DNA of 64,000 nucleotides. It comes from Paralichthys olivaceus. Lineage: Eukaryota > Chordata > Actinopteri > Pleuronectiformes > Paralichthyidae. A program made the translations under genes and the position numbers. Every line of letters begins with the position of its first letter. Positions within the stretch are counted from its first letter, which is position 1. The stretch is from assembly GCF_024713975.1 (NCBI RefSeq), contig NC_091111.1:18821501-18885500 (forward strand), written 5' to 3'. The notes under the pieces are model-generated. The model saw only the letters and a list, made by a program, of their open reading frames with translations, made no database searches and was not told where the DNA came from. This document shows positions 35,801 to 46,790 of the stretch, piece by piece.

Positions 35801-36088
35801 CACAATGTCTGTTTCTGCCGACAGGAAGTCAAGAGGAGCGCTGGCAGCTCCAGATCGTGGCCAAAGGCAGAGTCACCTGTCCCAAATGTAAGAGTGTGAG
35901 CAGGAAGACGGTGGAGGGGCTGAAGAAGCACATGGAGAACTGCAGACTGGTGAGCAGACATTAGACACAAACTAAAGCTCGGTTCACTCCCGACGTTAAC
36001 ATGTGTCCCTGTGTGCAGCAACCATTCACCTGTCAACACTGTGGGAAACAGCTGAAGTCTTCCACAGGGATGAAGTATCACATCATGG
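32853..36088 (+). pseudogene. znf512: Truncated znf512 duplicate
   Basis: Right-arm copy of the 5' half of znf512. Non-coding exon 1 ends at 33111 (donor intact); coding exons 34241-34340, 34470-34525, 34690-34748 and the start of exon 4 (from 34980) match the left copy. Exon 4 then breaks at about 35095 through a 0.93-kb deletion that removes its Arg/Asp repeat part and the next exon; the frame runs into a stop (AATGTCAGTGTTTGA). Exons homologous to 20319-20221 (35324-35422), 19819-19695 (35825-35949) and the first 70 nt of 19625-19539 (from 36019) follow, ending mid-finger 2 at 36088, where sequence switches to an inverted promoter fragment of the interferon-type gene. A promoter and first exons remain, so transcripts with a short N-terminal peptide are possible. 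Confidence 0.85.
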
Positions 36089-36989
36089 CTCTGCTCGAGC
36101 TGTCTGCAGGAGAAAATACCTTCGATAATCTGTAATGAGTCGATGCATGGCGGAGCTTCAGCAGCTCACAGTCTTATTTCAAACACCTTCATTTAAGAAG
36201 CCTACTCACAATATGGCTTGATAATCTCTCGACGTGGACTCGTTCAACATGTCTGCCCCACTCTGCTGCAGAAGAGAGAAAACTCCGTCACAAACTCACT
36301 GAAGCACTTTCACTTTCCACCACAGAGCACAGGGAGGGGGGGAGGGGAGGAGCGAACAAAGTGAGATTAGATAACAAACTGCTTGTTATCTATCTCCCCC
36401 ATCTTCTCCTGTCCCTCAGACATGATTCGGACCCTGTTTCGGGTTTGCATCCTGGCACCGGCGAGGCTTTGCTACCTGACACCGGCACGGTGGTTCATGT
36501 GGCTCGCAACGATCATGATGTCGTCCCCCAGGAATCTCCACGTGGAGCCGGTGCCAGGATGTAAACCCGAAACAGGGGCGGATGATGGGGGACGTCTGTG
36601 AATAGTGGACGATGAGGGAGTTAACTTTTTCTCAATGTCACGACGAGCAATGGGTCCAGTTTGAAACACTAGATGGCGCCCTGAGCCATACTCAACCCAT
36701 ATATAAAGACTCTTTGTGGTAATCTGATATTAAAACTCCCATAAGAACAGTCATATAATCTAGTTGCTTAAAAACATCTTCTAAAATTCTGTTAATTTGA
36801 GAAACACTACAGTCAGTATTAAAAGACACTTTAAAGAAATCTGAAGTTGATGATTCAAGTCACACTGAGATCGGAGGATAAACCAGGATTCCTGCAAGTA
36901 AGAAAACGAGAGAAAGACATGAGTGATGATAATCAAACAGCATCGGGAGCAGTCAACAGGAACAGTAATATATCAGTAAATCCCCCCCC
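36089..36989 (-). pseudogene. Scrambled fragments of the interferon-type gene (copy D)
   Basis: Directly after the broken zinc-finger exon lies an inverted 5' piece of the small gene: micro-exon region, exon 1 and ISRE (36089 to about 36330). Next comes a plus-strand piece of the alternative terminal exon (about 36398-36545) meeting its own inverse at CCACGTGG. Then a minus-strand intron piece follows with a degenerate exon 5 (donor CCGATCTCAGT, as in fragment E) and the end of the intron after exon 4, up to the short C run at 36982. No intact reading frame remains. The shared donor mutation links D and E to one ancestor. Confidence 0.75.
36306..36317 (-). promoter_or_regulatory. ISRE / IRF element of fragment D
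   Basis: Minus strand reads GAAAGTGAAAGT next to the inverted exon 1 fragment. It would direct transcription leftward into the antisense strand of the truncated znf512 copy. Confidence 0.7.
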
Positions 36990-37013
36990 TCCCTGTGCTC
37001 TGTGGTGGGATGA

Positions 37014-37025
37014 GAAAGTGAAAGT
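37014..37025 (+). promoter_or_regulatory. ISRE / IRF element of copy C
   Basis: GAAAGTGAAAGT, 55 bp before the copy C start codon at 37081. No TATA box is seen between it and the ATG. Confidence 0.8.
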
Positions 37026-37080
37026 GCTTCAGTGAGTTTGTGACGGAGTTTTCTTTCTTCTGCAGCAGAGTGGGGCAGAG

Positions 37081-39447
37081 ATGTTGAACGAGTCCACGTC
37101 GAGAGATTATCAAGCCATATCGTAAGTAGGCTTCTTAAATGAAGGTGTTTGAAATAACTCCAGAGACTGTGAGCTGCTGAAGCTCCGCCGAGCATCGACT
37201 CATTACAGATTGTCGAAGGTATTTTCTCCTGCAGACAGCTCGAGCAGAGCAGCGGTGACGAAGCAGTTTCTGATGTTTGACTCTGTGAATGTTTTATTGT
37301 TGTGTTGTGATGTTTTCTTTGACCTTTGTTCAGTTTGTGTTGGTTTGTGTGGACTGACAGTTTCCATGTGTGTGTTTGTATTTCAGAGACATGCCTCAGA
37401 TACAGCCAGGTGAGAAAACACGTTCATGTGTGTATCCTGTGACGACACATGTCAGTCTTTCTATGTGTATCAACCATGCGAGTATTAAAAACAACAAACT
37501 GCACTTCTGCTTTTTAAAATGTGTTGATTCTAGAAGTGACCGGAGCCTTTAGCAGCAAAGAGCAAAGAGCTTGTGGAGAATCAATAGTGAAAGTGAATTT
37601 CCTCGTCATGGGACCGATAAAAGACTTTAAATAAAATAAATCTTATTAGTCAGGAACTAGAACGTCTCTCAGCAAATCTCTGAATAATCCTTCATATCCA
37701 GTTCTTCGTAGAAATATAAAGTATGGCAGGAATATAAAATGACAGAGGGGAGTGGTCGACTAGGTTTCAGTGTTTCTGATATATTAAACCAAAAATAAAT
37801 ATTTCAAATATAATAAATAATATTACAAATGTCACATGACACCCCGACTCCACACCTCTTTTTAGTAGATTTTGAATTTAGTCCGTTTATCTATTTAAAG
37901 AATTTTGATGCAGTTCAGTGTGAGAATACATACATGAGATTTTATTTTGTCTCTCTCAGGTCGTGTTGTTGCACAAAATCATGATGCAGCTCAATGATGC
38001 TGACACACACGTTCTTCTTCTCAGGTCCGGTTCCAGTGTTCTGGGAAAAGTTCGTTGTGGTCCTGTCTGGAAAAACGAACAACACCCATGAAGACATTGT
38101 ACAGATGATTCAAAACTCTGGACACGTTGAGGTCCAGACTCCTGAAGACTGTGACTACTGTCTGCTCTTCTGTCCCATCACTTCACAAGTTGAAACCCAA
38201 GTGGATTCGTCCCTCAGACTCCTTCCTGGTGAGAAATGAGTCGGTGGAGACCAAAGCAGAGCAAACAGGAGAGTACATATTTCACTTAGGTTCATCAGGA
38301 GGCCAGAAACGATGCTAATGTTGGTCTGTCTGCTGGATTAGTGTCGTTGCCATATCAACTTAAAGAAGTAGTTATAGCTTGGATTCAAAATACAGAAGAA
38401 GGTGAATAAAGAGAGCCACACTTTCCGCTTGTGTCTGACTCAGTTGGTTGTTGTGTTATCTTTGTTCTCACAGCAGATAAACCAGCGATCCTGGTGGTGA
38501 TGTATCACACCTATAATCCAGACTACGTCACGCCCGAAAACCACAGGCTGGGGGTGGTGGACCCGCGCGTCCGCCTCACAGTGAGCTATCTGTTCCATGA
38601 GCAAAGTCTGCTGAGGTGTAACCACAACGATATCGCACGGTTTGAGCTCCAGAAGTATCTTGGACTTCAACAGGTGATTTACTGATATATTACTGTTCCT
38701 GTTGACTGCTCCCGATGCTGTTGGATTATCATCATGTCTTTCTCTTGTTTTCTCACTTGCAGGAATCGTGGTCCATCCACCGATGTAAGTGTGACTTGAA
38801 TTATGAACTTCAGATTTCTTTAAAGTGTCTTTTAATACCGACTGTAGTGTTTCTCAAATTAACAGAATTTTAGAAGATGTTTTTAAGCAACTAGATTATA
38901 TGACTGTTCTTATGGGGGTTTTAATATCCAATTACCACAAAGAGTCTTTATATATGGGTTGAGTATGGCTCAGGGCGCCATCTAGTGTTTCAAACTGGAC
39001 CCATTGCTCGTCGTGACATTGAGAAAAAGTTAACTCCCTCATCGTCCACTATTCAGAGACATCCCCCATCTTCTCCTGTCCCTCAGACATGATTCTGCCC
39101 CTGTTTTGGGTTTGCATCCGGGCACCGGCGAGGCTTTGCTACCTGGCACAGCGTTGCTACCTGGCACTGGCACGGTGGTTCATGTGGCCCGCAACGATCA
39201 TGATGTCGTCCGTCAGGAATCTCTACAATTACATTAAAGGATTTTCACTGGTTGTAATATTCTAGTATGTAAGATAAGTCATTTTATTATTGTTCACCTT
39301 GTGCATTACACCTGATGAGTCATCGATGTGTTTTTCTTCTTTCTTTCAGACCGGGAGAACAATCATCTCAGGTTCTGGCTCAGCCTGTTGGTTTTTGTTG
39401 TTGTGGTTGGTCTGATTATTCTGATGCTCATTTTGCTCCTGAAATAA
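37081..39447 (+). CDS. Predicted interferon-inducible tail-anchored protein, copy C
   Basis: Cleanest copy; family not recognised. Exons: 37081-37121, 37387-37409, 38025-38228, 38474-38673, 38763-38784, 39350-39447, joining to 195 codons plus stop. Residues 1-21 are polar; about 29-90 hold KFVVVLSGKTNNTHEDIVQM and CDYCLLFCPITSQVETQVD; about 90-156 hold KPAILVVMYHTYNPDYV, a VRLTVSYLFHEQ strand and CNHNDIARFELQKYLG; 172-194 is an uninterrupted membrane segment (FWLSLLVFVVVVGLIILM and on) followed by a final Lys. This suggests a tail-anchored protein facing the cytosol. Exon 4 has a CAGCAG acceptor allowing a one-residue difference. Two tiny potential exons in the first intron (37209-37218 and 37235-37254) would also keep frame. 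A tandem copy of B: the two match through about 40572 / 31624. Confidence 0.8.
39087..39265 (+). CDS. Alternative terminal exon of copy C
   Basis: Acceptor CCCTCAG|ACATG joins exon 5 in the same phase as the normal last exon and reads Y-MILPLFWVCIRAPARLCYL onward to NLYNYIKGFSLVVIF and a stop at 39263-39265. The tail is hydrophobic and rich in Cys, Arg and Trp. Conservation of the open frame and acceptor in copy B supports a real alternative C-terminus. Confidence 0.4.
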
Positions 39448-40104
39448 CATGATGGAGGACAGTGAACGTGAGAAAACAGAAAGCAAATGAAGGAAACTTA
39501 AATCTAATTAAATCACTTTATCAACATTACATAGTCCTAAAATCAGAAAGTGCCAATGTATGTGTAACTAATATTGAAGGATTCTGGGCTGAAGAGTTTT
39601 ACTCTACCTTTGTTTAGATAAGCGCTTTACAAATACAGTAATTATATCACAGCTATCATATCTGGGAAAGAGGTGGTGGCTGATGGGAAGTCAAAAGTGA
39701 AAAGTGACTGTAAGATGAAAAGTGAGCAGCTTAAAAATATTAGCTTCAAATCAAGTTGACAGACAAAGAGGGAGAGAAATGAAACACTAACACATCGAGA
39801 TAAACGTAAAAAGTAATTTCAATGTGCAGTTGTCATATAGTTGTAACACAGATGTTAAGATTGACTTTTTAATTTCAGAGTCACTTGATGTCAGCAGTAG
39901 TTTATGCTTTTGAGAAATGTTTTTCTGTCGTGTTTGAATTTGTCTTGACTGGAATCTTATGTGTTTCCAATGAAGACTCACGTTTCTATCGAATAATGAC
40001 TTTTGCTGCTCAACACTGCTTAAAATATTTAGATCACGTTCATGTTATCATCATGTTGTCTTAGCTTGTCTCTGTAAACTTAGAGTTCCATTTGAAAGTG
40101 AATC

Positions 40105-40110
40105 AATAAA
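40105..40110 (+). terminator. Polyadenylation signal of copy C
   Basis: AATAAA 658 nt after the stop codon, conserved in all three copies. Confidence 0.6.
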
Positions 40111-40770
40111 AGCCTCGTAAAAAACTTTCCTGTTTCCTCTGTTTCAATGTTGTTGAAGTGAATTTACAGAAAAGTGAAGAAAAGTGGCGGCACCGACACC
40201 AGAAGGTTTCTGACGACAAACTGGGAGGATTGAAGTCGTGACAGAAAGTCAGCTGTAGATTAACAGGTTACATTTATACAACGTGCACGATGTCTCTCTA
40301 AAAGTTGGTTTTCATCAGAAGGTTCAGGATGAACAGATGTCATGTATTCTGATGACTCTAATTATCTGCTCACGTAGATAAAGATTCCATATTTGAATAT
40401 TTAGTAGAGCTCATACTTCTGCCAATCAATTTAATTTGTTATTTTACTCCAGTAACGTTTTGAAAAACATTATACAGATTTTATCTTTGACATATTTTGA
40501 TCACTTTATCTCTAAAATTCCGCTCTTCGAATTTTCTGCTGAACTAATTGTTTTACATTGTGCCTTTTGATTTAAAATTTTATTTTATGGAACATGTCGG
40601 ACTCACGCTGGAGGACGATACCTCACAGAACACGTCTTCATTTCAAACTTTATGGGCTCGAGGGCTCATATCCACATTTTAAGGAGCATCGAGATACTAT
40701 CTCCTTCTCTGCAAAGTTTTTTTAGCGCCATGACATCGCCACAAATTTTAACTTGGAGCACACCAACATT

Positions 40771-40793
40771 CCCCCCCCCCCCCCCCCCCCCCC
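40771..40793. repeat. Poly-C tract (23 bp)
   Basis: Uninterrupted C run upstream of the trdn promoter region, near where similarity to copy B has ended. Confidence 0.95.
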
Positions 40794-40906
40794 TCTCTGT
40801 AGGCCTGATGACAGCTCTACTCTGAGCTGGAGGTCTGGAGAAGGGGGATTAGTTAACATGGGGGCTGGGTGGCGGTGGGCCGGGGGTGTTAAGGTCACGC
40901 CTCTGG

Positions 40907-40916
40907 CCTAAAAAGG
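40907..40916 (+). promoter_or_regulatory. trdn: CArG box in probable trdn promoter
   Basis: CCTAAAAAGG is an exact CC(A/T)6GG serum-response-factor site, about 750 bp before the trdn start codon; CTAAGAATAA, one mismatch from a MEF2 site, lies 41 bp further on. SRF and MEF2 drive striated-muscle genes, which fits triadin. Transcription start not located. Confidence 0.5.
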
Positions 40917-41661
40917 CAAAGCAGAATACCAACAGCAGCGATCTGCTCTAAGAATAACTCCGGGCCTGAGGCTCAGAGACACAGCCTGAATGTAACAGGG
41001 ACTTTTTTTTACTGTAGGTGATGAGAAGTTTTTGACCAAATCAGATAAAGAGGGATTCTGGAGTGTGACGTCTGATTGTTTATAGCTCTAAGTCGTGTGG
41101 AACCATCACACACGTTATATTCACGTGACTCCAGCAGCAACAGTGGCCGGTGGGATAAAGTTACCGTGAAGCTCGTTCTCCCAGTTCTCTCTTCATCGTC
41201 CATTAGTCCCCGTGGTCGATCTAAATCTGTCAGAGCTGGAGCAGTGGAGGGGAGGGGGGCAGCTCGAGCTACAACCCAAGCCCCAACCAGGCAAAGGGCA
41301 AAGACAGTGACCACCTCAACCGGGTCTCTGTCCCACTCTCCGGCCTCATCCCCTTGGGACGTCACTCATCTGGACCAGCTCAGTCATCTGGACCCATCGA
41401 GGTCTTCTTTGACTTCTGGAGGGGAAAAGGAAAAGTGCAGAGTTAATTGCGGCGAATGGAAAAAGAGGTGTAGAGTTACCGGTCGTGGCCTGAGGGGTTG
41501 GGGCTCCAGCCTTTCACGTGACGCTGCTGGATTGGAATTAAAGACTGGGATTAAATCGCACACGGGAGTCGAGGATCTGCGGCAAACGTTTGTTTTCATG
41601 GCAACTTAATGTGCGCAGAGGATTTACTGCTGGAATAGACGTTTTATTTTGACACTGCAGT

Positions 41662-44600
41662 ATGACTGAAGCAGTTGAAGGTAAAGTATCGTCACATTAA
41701 TGTCAAAGAAGCCTCACCATGATGTTTGATGTGTGTGTGTTTTGTTTTGCACACACACACACTGTGATGTTGTGCGGTCTGGTGTGTGTGGGAGAATTTC
41801 CCGATTGGAAGAATCTAAAAATATGCTGCTATCATGTATCTGCTGTTTGAAATTCAGCTTTGAGGCGTGGTGACGTCTGCAGAGCTGAATGGGATCAGTC
41901 AGCATCAACACTGTGCTGGTGCAGCTTTTATATCGACTGATTCTGATTTTTATACAAGGGAAATTAAATGAGAGGAAAAACGTCACAGAAGAGAGTTTCA
42001 CATGTCACTGAAAGCATTAAACTCTCAAAGGTAAATGTTTGATTTCTTAAACTCGATCTAAACAACCAGATTAACTGAAAACACCGGGATGAATGTGCCG
42101 GCCCCTGAATTATGGGATAACTATTCATTTGTCTGGAGCAAATATGGATTTCTTAAGACAATAATACAAATAGTATCAGGGTTAAAAAACTATGTTGGAC
42201 TCTGCAGAGAGAGTTGAAGATTCTCTGATGAAGACTGAAGCATTTGGTTGAAAGCTCTCAAAACAACAATGCACTTATATCGTTATTTTAGGATATCCAA
42301 CAGTTATTTCTCAACGATGGTGGCGAAACGTTCTAATTTACTTTTGCTGTTTCACTTCAAACTGTGAAGCTGTGGAAGCTTAGACACAAGATAAGATTTT
42401 AAGATGAGAACAGAATTTTGATGCTTCACTTGTTTTCCATTTAAAAACATCTGAGTCAAAAAGCTTTTGACTTTACTGAAGAGAATCTCCTGTAGTTTCT
42501 GGCAGCAAATCAACTAATGACACATTTATTCAGTGAAAACATAAATCAGAGCAAATATAAATTTTTCACTGTTAAAAAGACACAGAGACAAAAAAAAAAA
42601 AGAGTGGAGACAATCGTCTGGTGTTGTCTTTGGTGTTTCAGCGTTTGCCTCAGAACTAATTCAGTCTACAGCGGTAACGAGGCTTCGTGCGCCGGAAGCT
42701 CACCCTCACGTGCGACAGGTACAAAGAGTGAAAGAACTGAGAGAGAGAAACCACCGCAGCTCTGCCAGAGATGCTGCAGCTGAAACTGTGAGAAATCAAA
42801 AAATCGTGGTAATGCAACAGAGAGAGTGAACAGAAAGCAAACAGAGCGGCAAGTTGTAGATCTCTGAGGTTACGATGAAAAGTGTGAAAAAAGTCAGTGG
42901 TTCATAATTAAACTGTGGAGTTTGTCTGTTAGTTAGAAACATTCCACGAAAACAAACTAATTCAGAACCGTTCTAGTTCCACGGGTTTATATTTACAAAG
43001 TGCTGTGATTTGTTTCTTTCTTTAAGTATTTAAAATGTGACGCCTGTTTATTTGTAGACCTGAAGCTCATTTGTCCTCAGCAGATGTTTAAGACTGAGGT
43101 AGAGACGGGAAATCATCAGGTTCAATCACGTGATTATTGGCAGCAGCGTGTTGAACTGACTGATTAAGGAAACGCCATGACGCCTCCTCGCTGTGTTCTG
43201 ACTGAATAGATACAGTAAAGCTCCGTCTGGCCGCTCTGAGCCGAGCCGTCATGGAGACAGAGCAACAACAGAAGCGTTTTTCCCGCCATAAAAGGAGGAG
43301 TTGTGCACGGATGGTCGGTCAAACCGTTTACAGTTGGGTTTGGGAAGTGGCGTTGGACAGAGGCATCGGATCGGAGGGGGAAGGAGAGTTTGTCTGAAAA
43401 GGTTTCACTGGATTCCGTGTGTGATTCTCACGTCTGGTCTCAGGGTTTTGCTGCAGAAGTTTCAGAAGCTGAACAAAGTGCAAACACAAAGACGGTTGTT
43501 TTTTCTCAGTGTGACGAGTCCACTTCATTGAGAGAATCACAGTCTATCGGCTGTATTCTCACCTCAGTAGCAAAACTAATACTAGATGTACCTGATAAAC
43601 CGGCAACGTCCCACTGACACATGGGCTCGACCAATCCTGAGTCAGTCTCAGCTGTCAGTCACCATGTTTCACCATGTTTTAAAAAAAAAACATCAGCGTG
43701 ATACGAACGAGAGAAAACGACAGAAACCATCTTCGAGAAAGTTTCTTCAACGCGCACTTTGACTTTTCACTGAGGCCCACGTCCCATCCACGGAGGAGGC
43801 AGAGTGTATGGCCTACACTGCAGCCAGCCACCAGGGGGCGATCAAGATGATCTCTGTATCTGACCACTGTCTCTTATGCTTCCCTCCTCAGCGCGGTCGT
43901 CCACCACCACCACCATGGTCATCGACAGTAAGAGCGGAGACGCCGGCTCGTCGTCTCAACGGACCCCAAAGAAAACGTTCACAGAGGACGTGCACTCTAC
44001 GTTCAGCTCCCCGCTGGCCTGGATCTTAGTCCTGGCCCTCGTCATCACGTGGTCCTGCGTGTTTGTCATCGTGTTCGACCTGATGGACTACAAGACTCTC
44101 TCAGGTATGAAGCGCTGCTCCGTTCTCAGGTTCACAGGAGTCAGACGCTGTAGAGGAGCGAGAGGGTGAATCTACGTGTTGTGAAGCCACAACATTAAAA
44201 CTGGTAACTGGTTTGATTTCTGTCTGAGTGTCGGCACGTTGCTCTGAGAACCAAACACACCTGTGTGGCATCCAGGTGCATTTAAGTTGATCTGTGACGA
44301 GCAGGATTCTTGAAGCAACACGATGCAACTTTTTCACCTCAAACCAGCAGCTTGATAAAAAGAGTTTGATGTGTGAGTGTGAACGTGGAGAGAGTTTCCT
44401 CCTTCACTCTCCGAGCGTCTGTTCTCTGTAACTCTGCTGACTGGGTTCGATCTCCAGCTTCAACTGTCACAATCGGCTCCCGACAGTTGAAGAGCGAAGC
44501 TGACCTGTGATCAGTTTCAAAACACTGAGAAGTTTTTAAGAACTAGAGTTTATCTCCAACGTTCAGCGGGAAACTTTAAAAACATGAAGAACTCTGAACA

Positions 44601-46556
44601 GAGTTTGGTGCATTTGTTACAGCTGCTGCTCTTCTGGTTCAGAAAGCAGAGGATCGTGGGTAATATTTCAGTTCAGCGAGTGAGACAACGCAGTCAGAGA
44701 TCTCCACGTGTGCCTGCAGAGGGCGCTGCTCCTCAGGAGAAGTCCCACAGTGTGATCTGTCTCCTGTTAAATAAAATAATTGAATTTATAAATCACTTCT
44801 CAAGACAAACTGAATAAGTGCTTCACAAAGACAGAAAAATGAAATAGAGCAAAACAATAAAAACACGAAAGGTGCGACGTGACCACTCATTACAAATGTG
44901 TTTCATCATGAATGTTGTTTTATTGTTTTATCTTTCTCTTCTGACTTTTTTCCTTGAACTATTTGCTCTCCAGGTTTCTAACAACCACGAATTCTACTAA
45001 TATAACTCGTTCATATGTTTTCTCGTGAAACTGTGTCATCACCATTTCTCCTCCCAACATCAAAACAAGCGTCTGTTTTCTAACTCTTCACTCGATTCAC
45101 ACAAACCTGAACATCACGGCAACAAGAACAAACGTGTTGGACACTTTATTCCTGGAGAGAGCTGCGAAATATTCTCCTCATTCCCGATTTCATCTGGAAT
45201 AAGAGGACGGAAGTAACGACACGATGACAAATCACCGTCTGCGTCGATTTAAGAGAAAAGTAAATGTTCTTATCGTCACAGTGTTAATTCAAACCCATCA
45301 TCTGTCTGCGTCATCGTCAGAGAAACGCCTCATCTTCCTCCTCTTTGTGCTTCACCTCTTTGCTTATTGCGACTGTGTCTCTCATCCAACCAGGTCGCCC
45401 GCCTCCTGGCGTCAGGAAGGTTTTTAAGGATTCAGAGCGTAGAGGCAAGAAACCTCATGTGCTACTAACTCCTCAGAGCAGAAGCTGCTGATTTACCACT
45501 AACGGCATTAACTGATAATGAGCTGCAGACATTCAGAAGGACGCTGCTTCCTGTCTGTTTCACGATGCACTGTAATAAGATGTCGGGTGTAGTTTTGACG
45601 TGAGCTTGTTCGTTTCTTAGTCGTTCGAGCCTCCTGCGTATTTGTGAAGAAGAAGAAAACTCAGTTTCAAATAACTGAAAAAAAAAAATCTGAAAACAGA
45701 CAAACCAAGCTTCATGTTTGACATTTTCAGCTTCATCTCTCTGTTGTGTTTTTCCCCCCCCCAGTGTTTCTTTTGCCTGTTTATGTGAAGCTGGTTGATT
45801 AAATGTTTAAAGAGAATGAAAATAAAACATTTAATCGTGTTTGACTAAAACACAGAAAACACCACAAGAGCCCAACTTGGATATTTGGAAGCAGATGATG
45901 ATCCTGATGTTAAGGAGTAAAAAACAGAAATGCTGATACATCAGTGATCCTTTAGATGTCGTTATCAAACTTTAGTTGAAACTAGAATGAGACTCAGTAG
46001 AGTCACGCACAGCCCCAACCTGTAAAACCACATTTAACACAGGATCTGCTTTTTTATTTGGATCTGATTTGTTTATCAAGATCCATGAAATCCATGTGAA
46101 CGGGGTTAGAAAACACTGACAAACACTTGGAATGCTGGGAACACTGGTCCCCGTCACCAGACTGTGACTGATGAAACAACGGTTTCTACAATTTAAAAGC
46201 AGATAAGAACACGTGCACCTCGACGGAGGAGGGTCAGTGTGGTTTTTTTTCATGTGCTACCTGCTGAGCAATCTGCTAAACTGAAGTTCTCCTGCAGTGG
46301 TTAAACTGGCCGGTGGGTTACTCCTAATGTGACACTGATCGATTCCTGAAATCCCCGTTTGTTTTGGTTTCGGTTGCGTGGTCCCACCTCAGTTTAACCT
46401 TTTTGCTTTAAAGTGGATGTTTTGTTTCCTCACTGCAGACGAACGAGAGCTTCGTCCGCAGTGAGGAAACGTGAGACGCTCTCACTGATGTTTTATTTGT
46501 TGGGTTTGATTGAGAACGATCAGCTTCAATCGAACAGAAGCAGTGATTGAATTAAC

Positions 46557-46601
<45 letters not shown>

Positions 46602-46754
46602 CATGTCGCTGCTCCACCAGGAGGCCTCACTAAGATCGGCTCAGACCCCATGAAGGTGGTGAACGATGCGGTGGAGGAATCATCAAACCTGATCAGTTTG
46701 ATGTTCAAATTTGCTGCCAACCTGGTCGCTCCAGAAGAAGATGAAGGTACGGAG

Positions 46755-46790
<36 letters not shown>

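Larger units (their letters stand above)
28050..36088. repeat. Right arm of 8-kb inverted duplication
   Basis: Inverse copy of 19556-27560. Differences seen: an extra microsatellite and dispersed-repeat insertion (31.8-32.6 kb), a deletion of about 0.93 kb at about 35095 relative to left 20545-21475, and an abrupt end at 36088 inside a znf512 zinc-finger exon. The arms face each other across about 0.5 kb of rearranged promoter fragments and a 43-bp C run. Confidence 0.9.

Noticed and set aside
41076-41609. 177-residue reading frame upstream of the trdn start codon
   Set aside because: No recognisable protein features and lies in the probable 5' UTR/promoter of trdn; its length could be chance in a GC-rich stretch.
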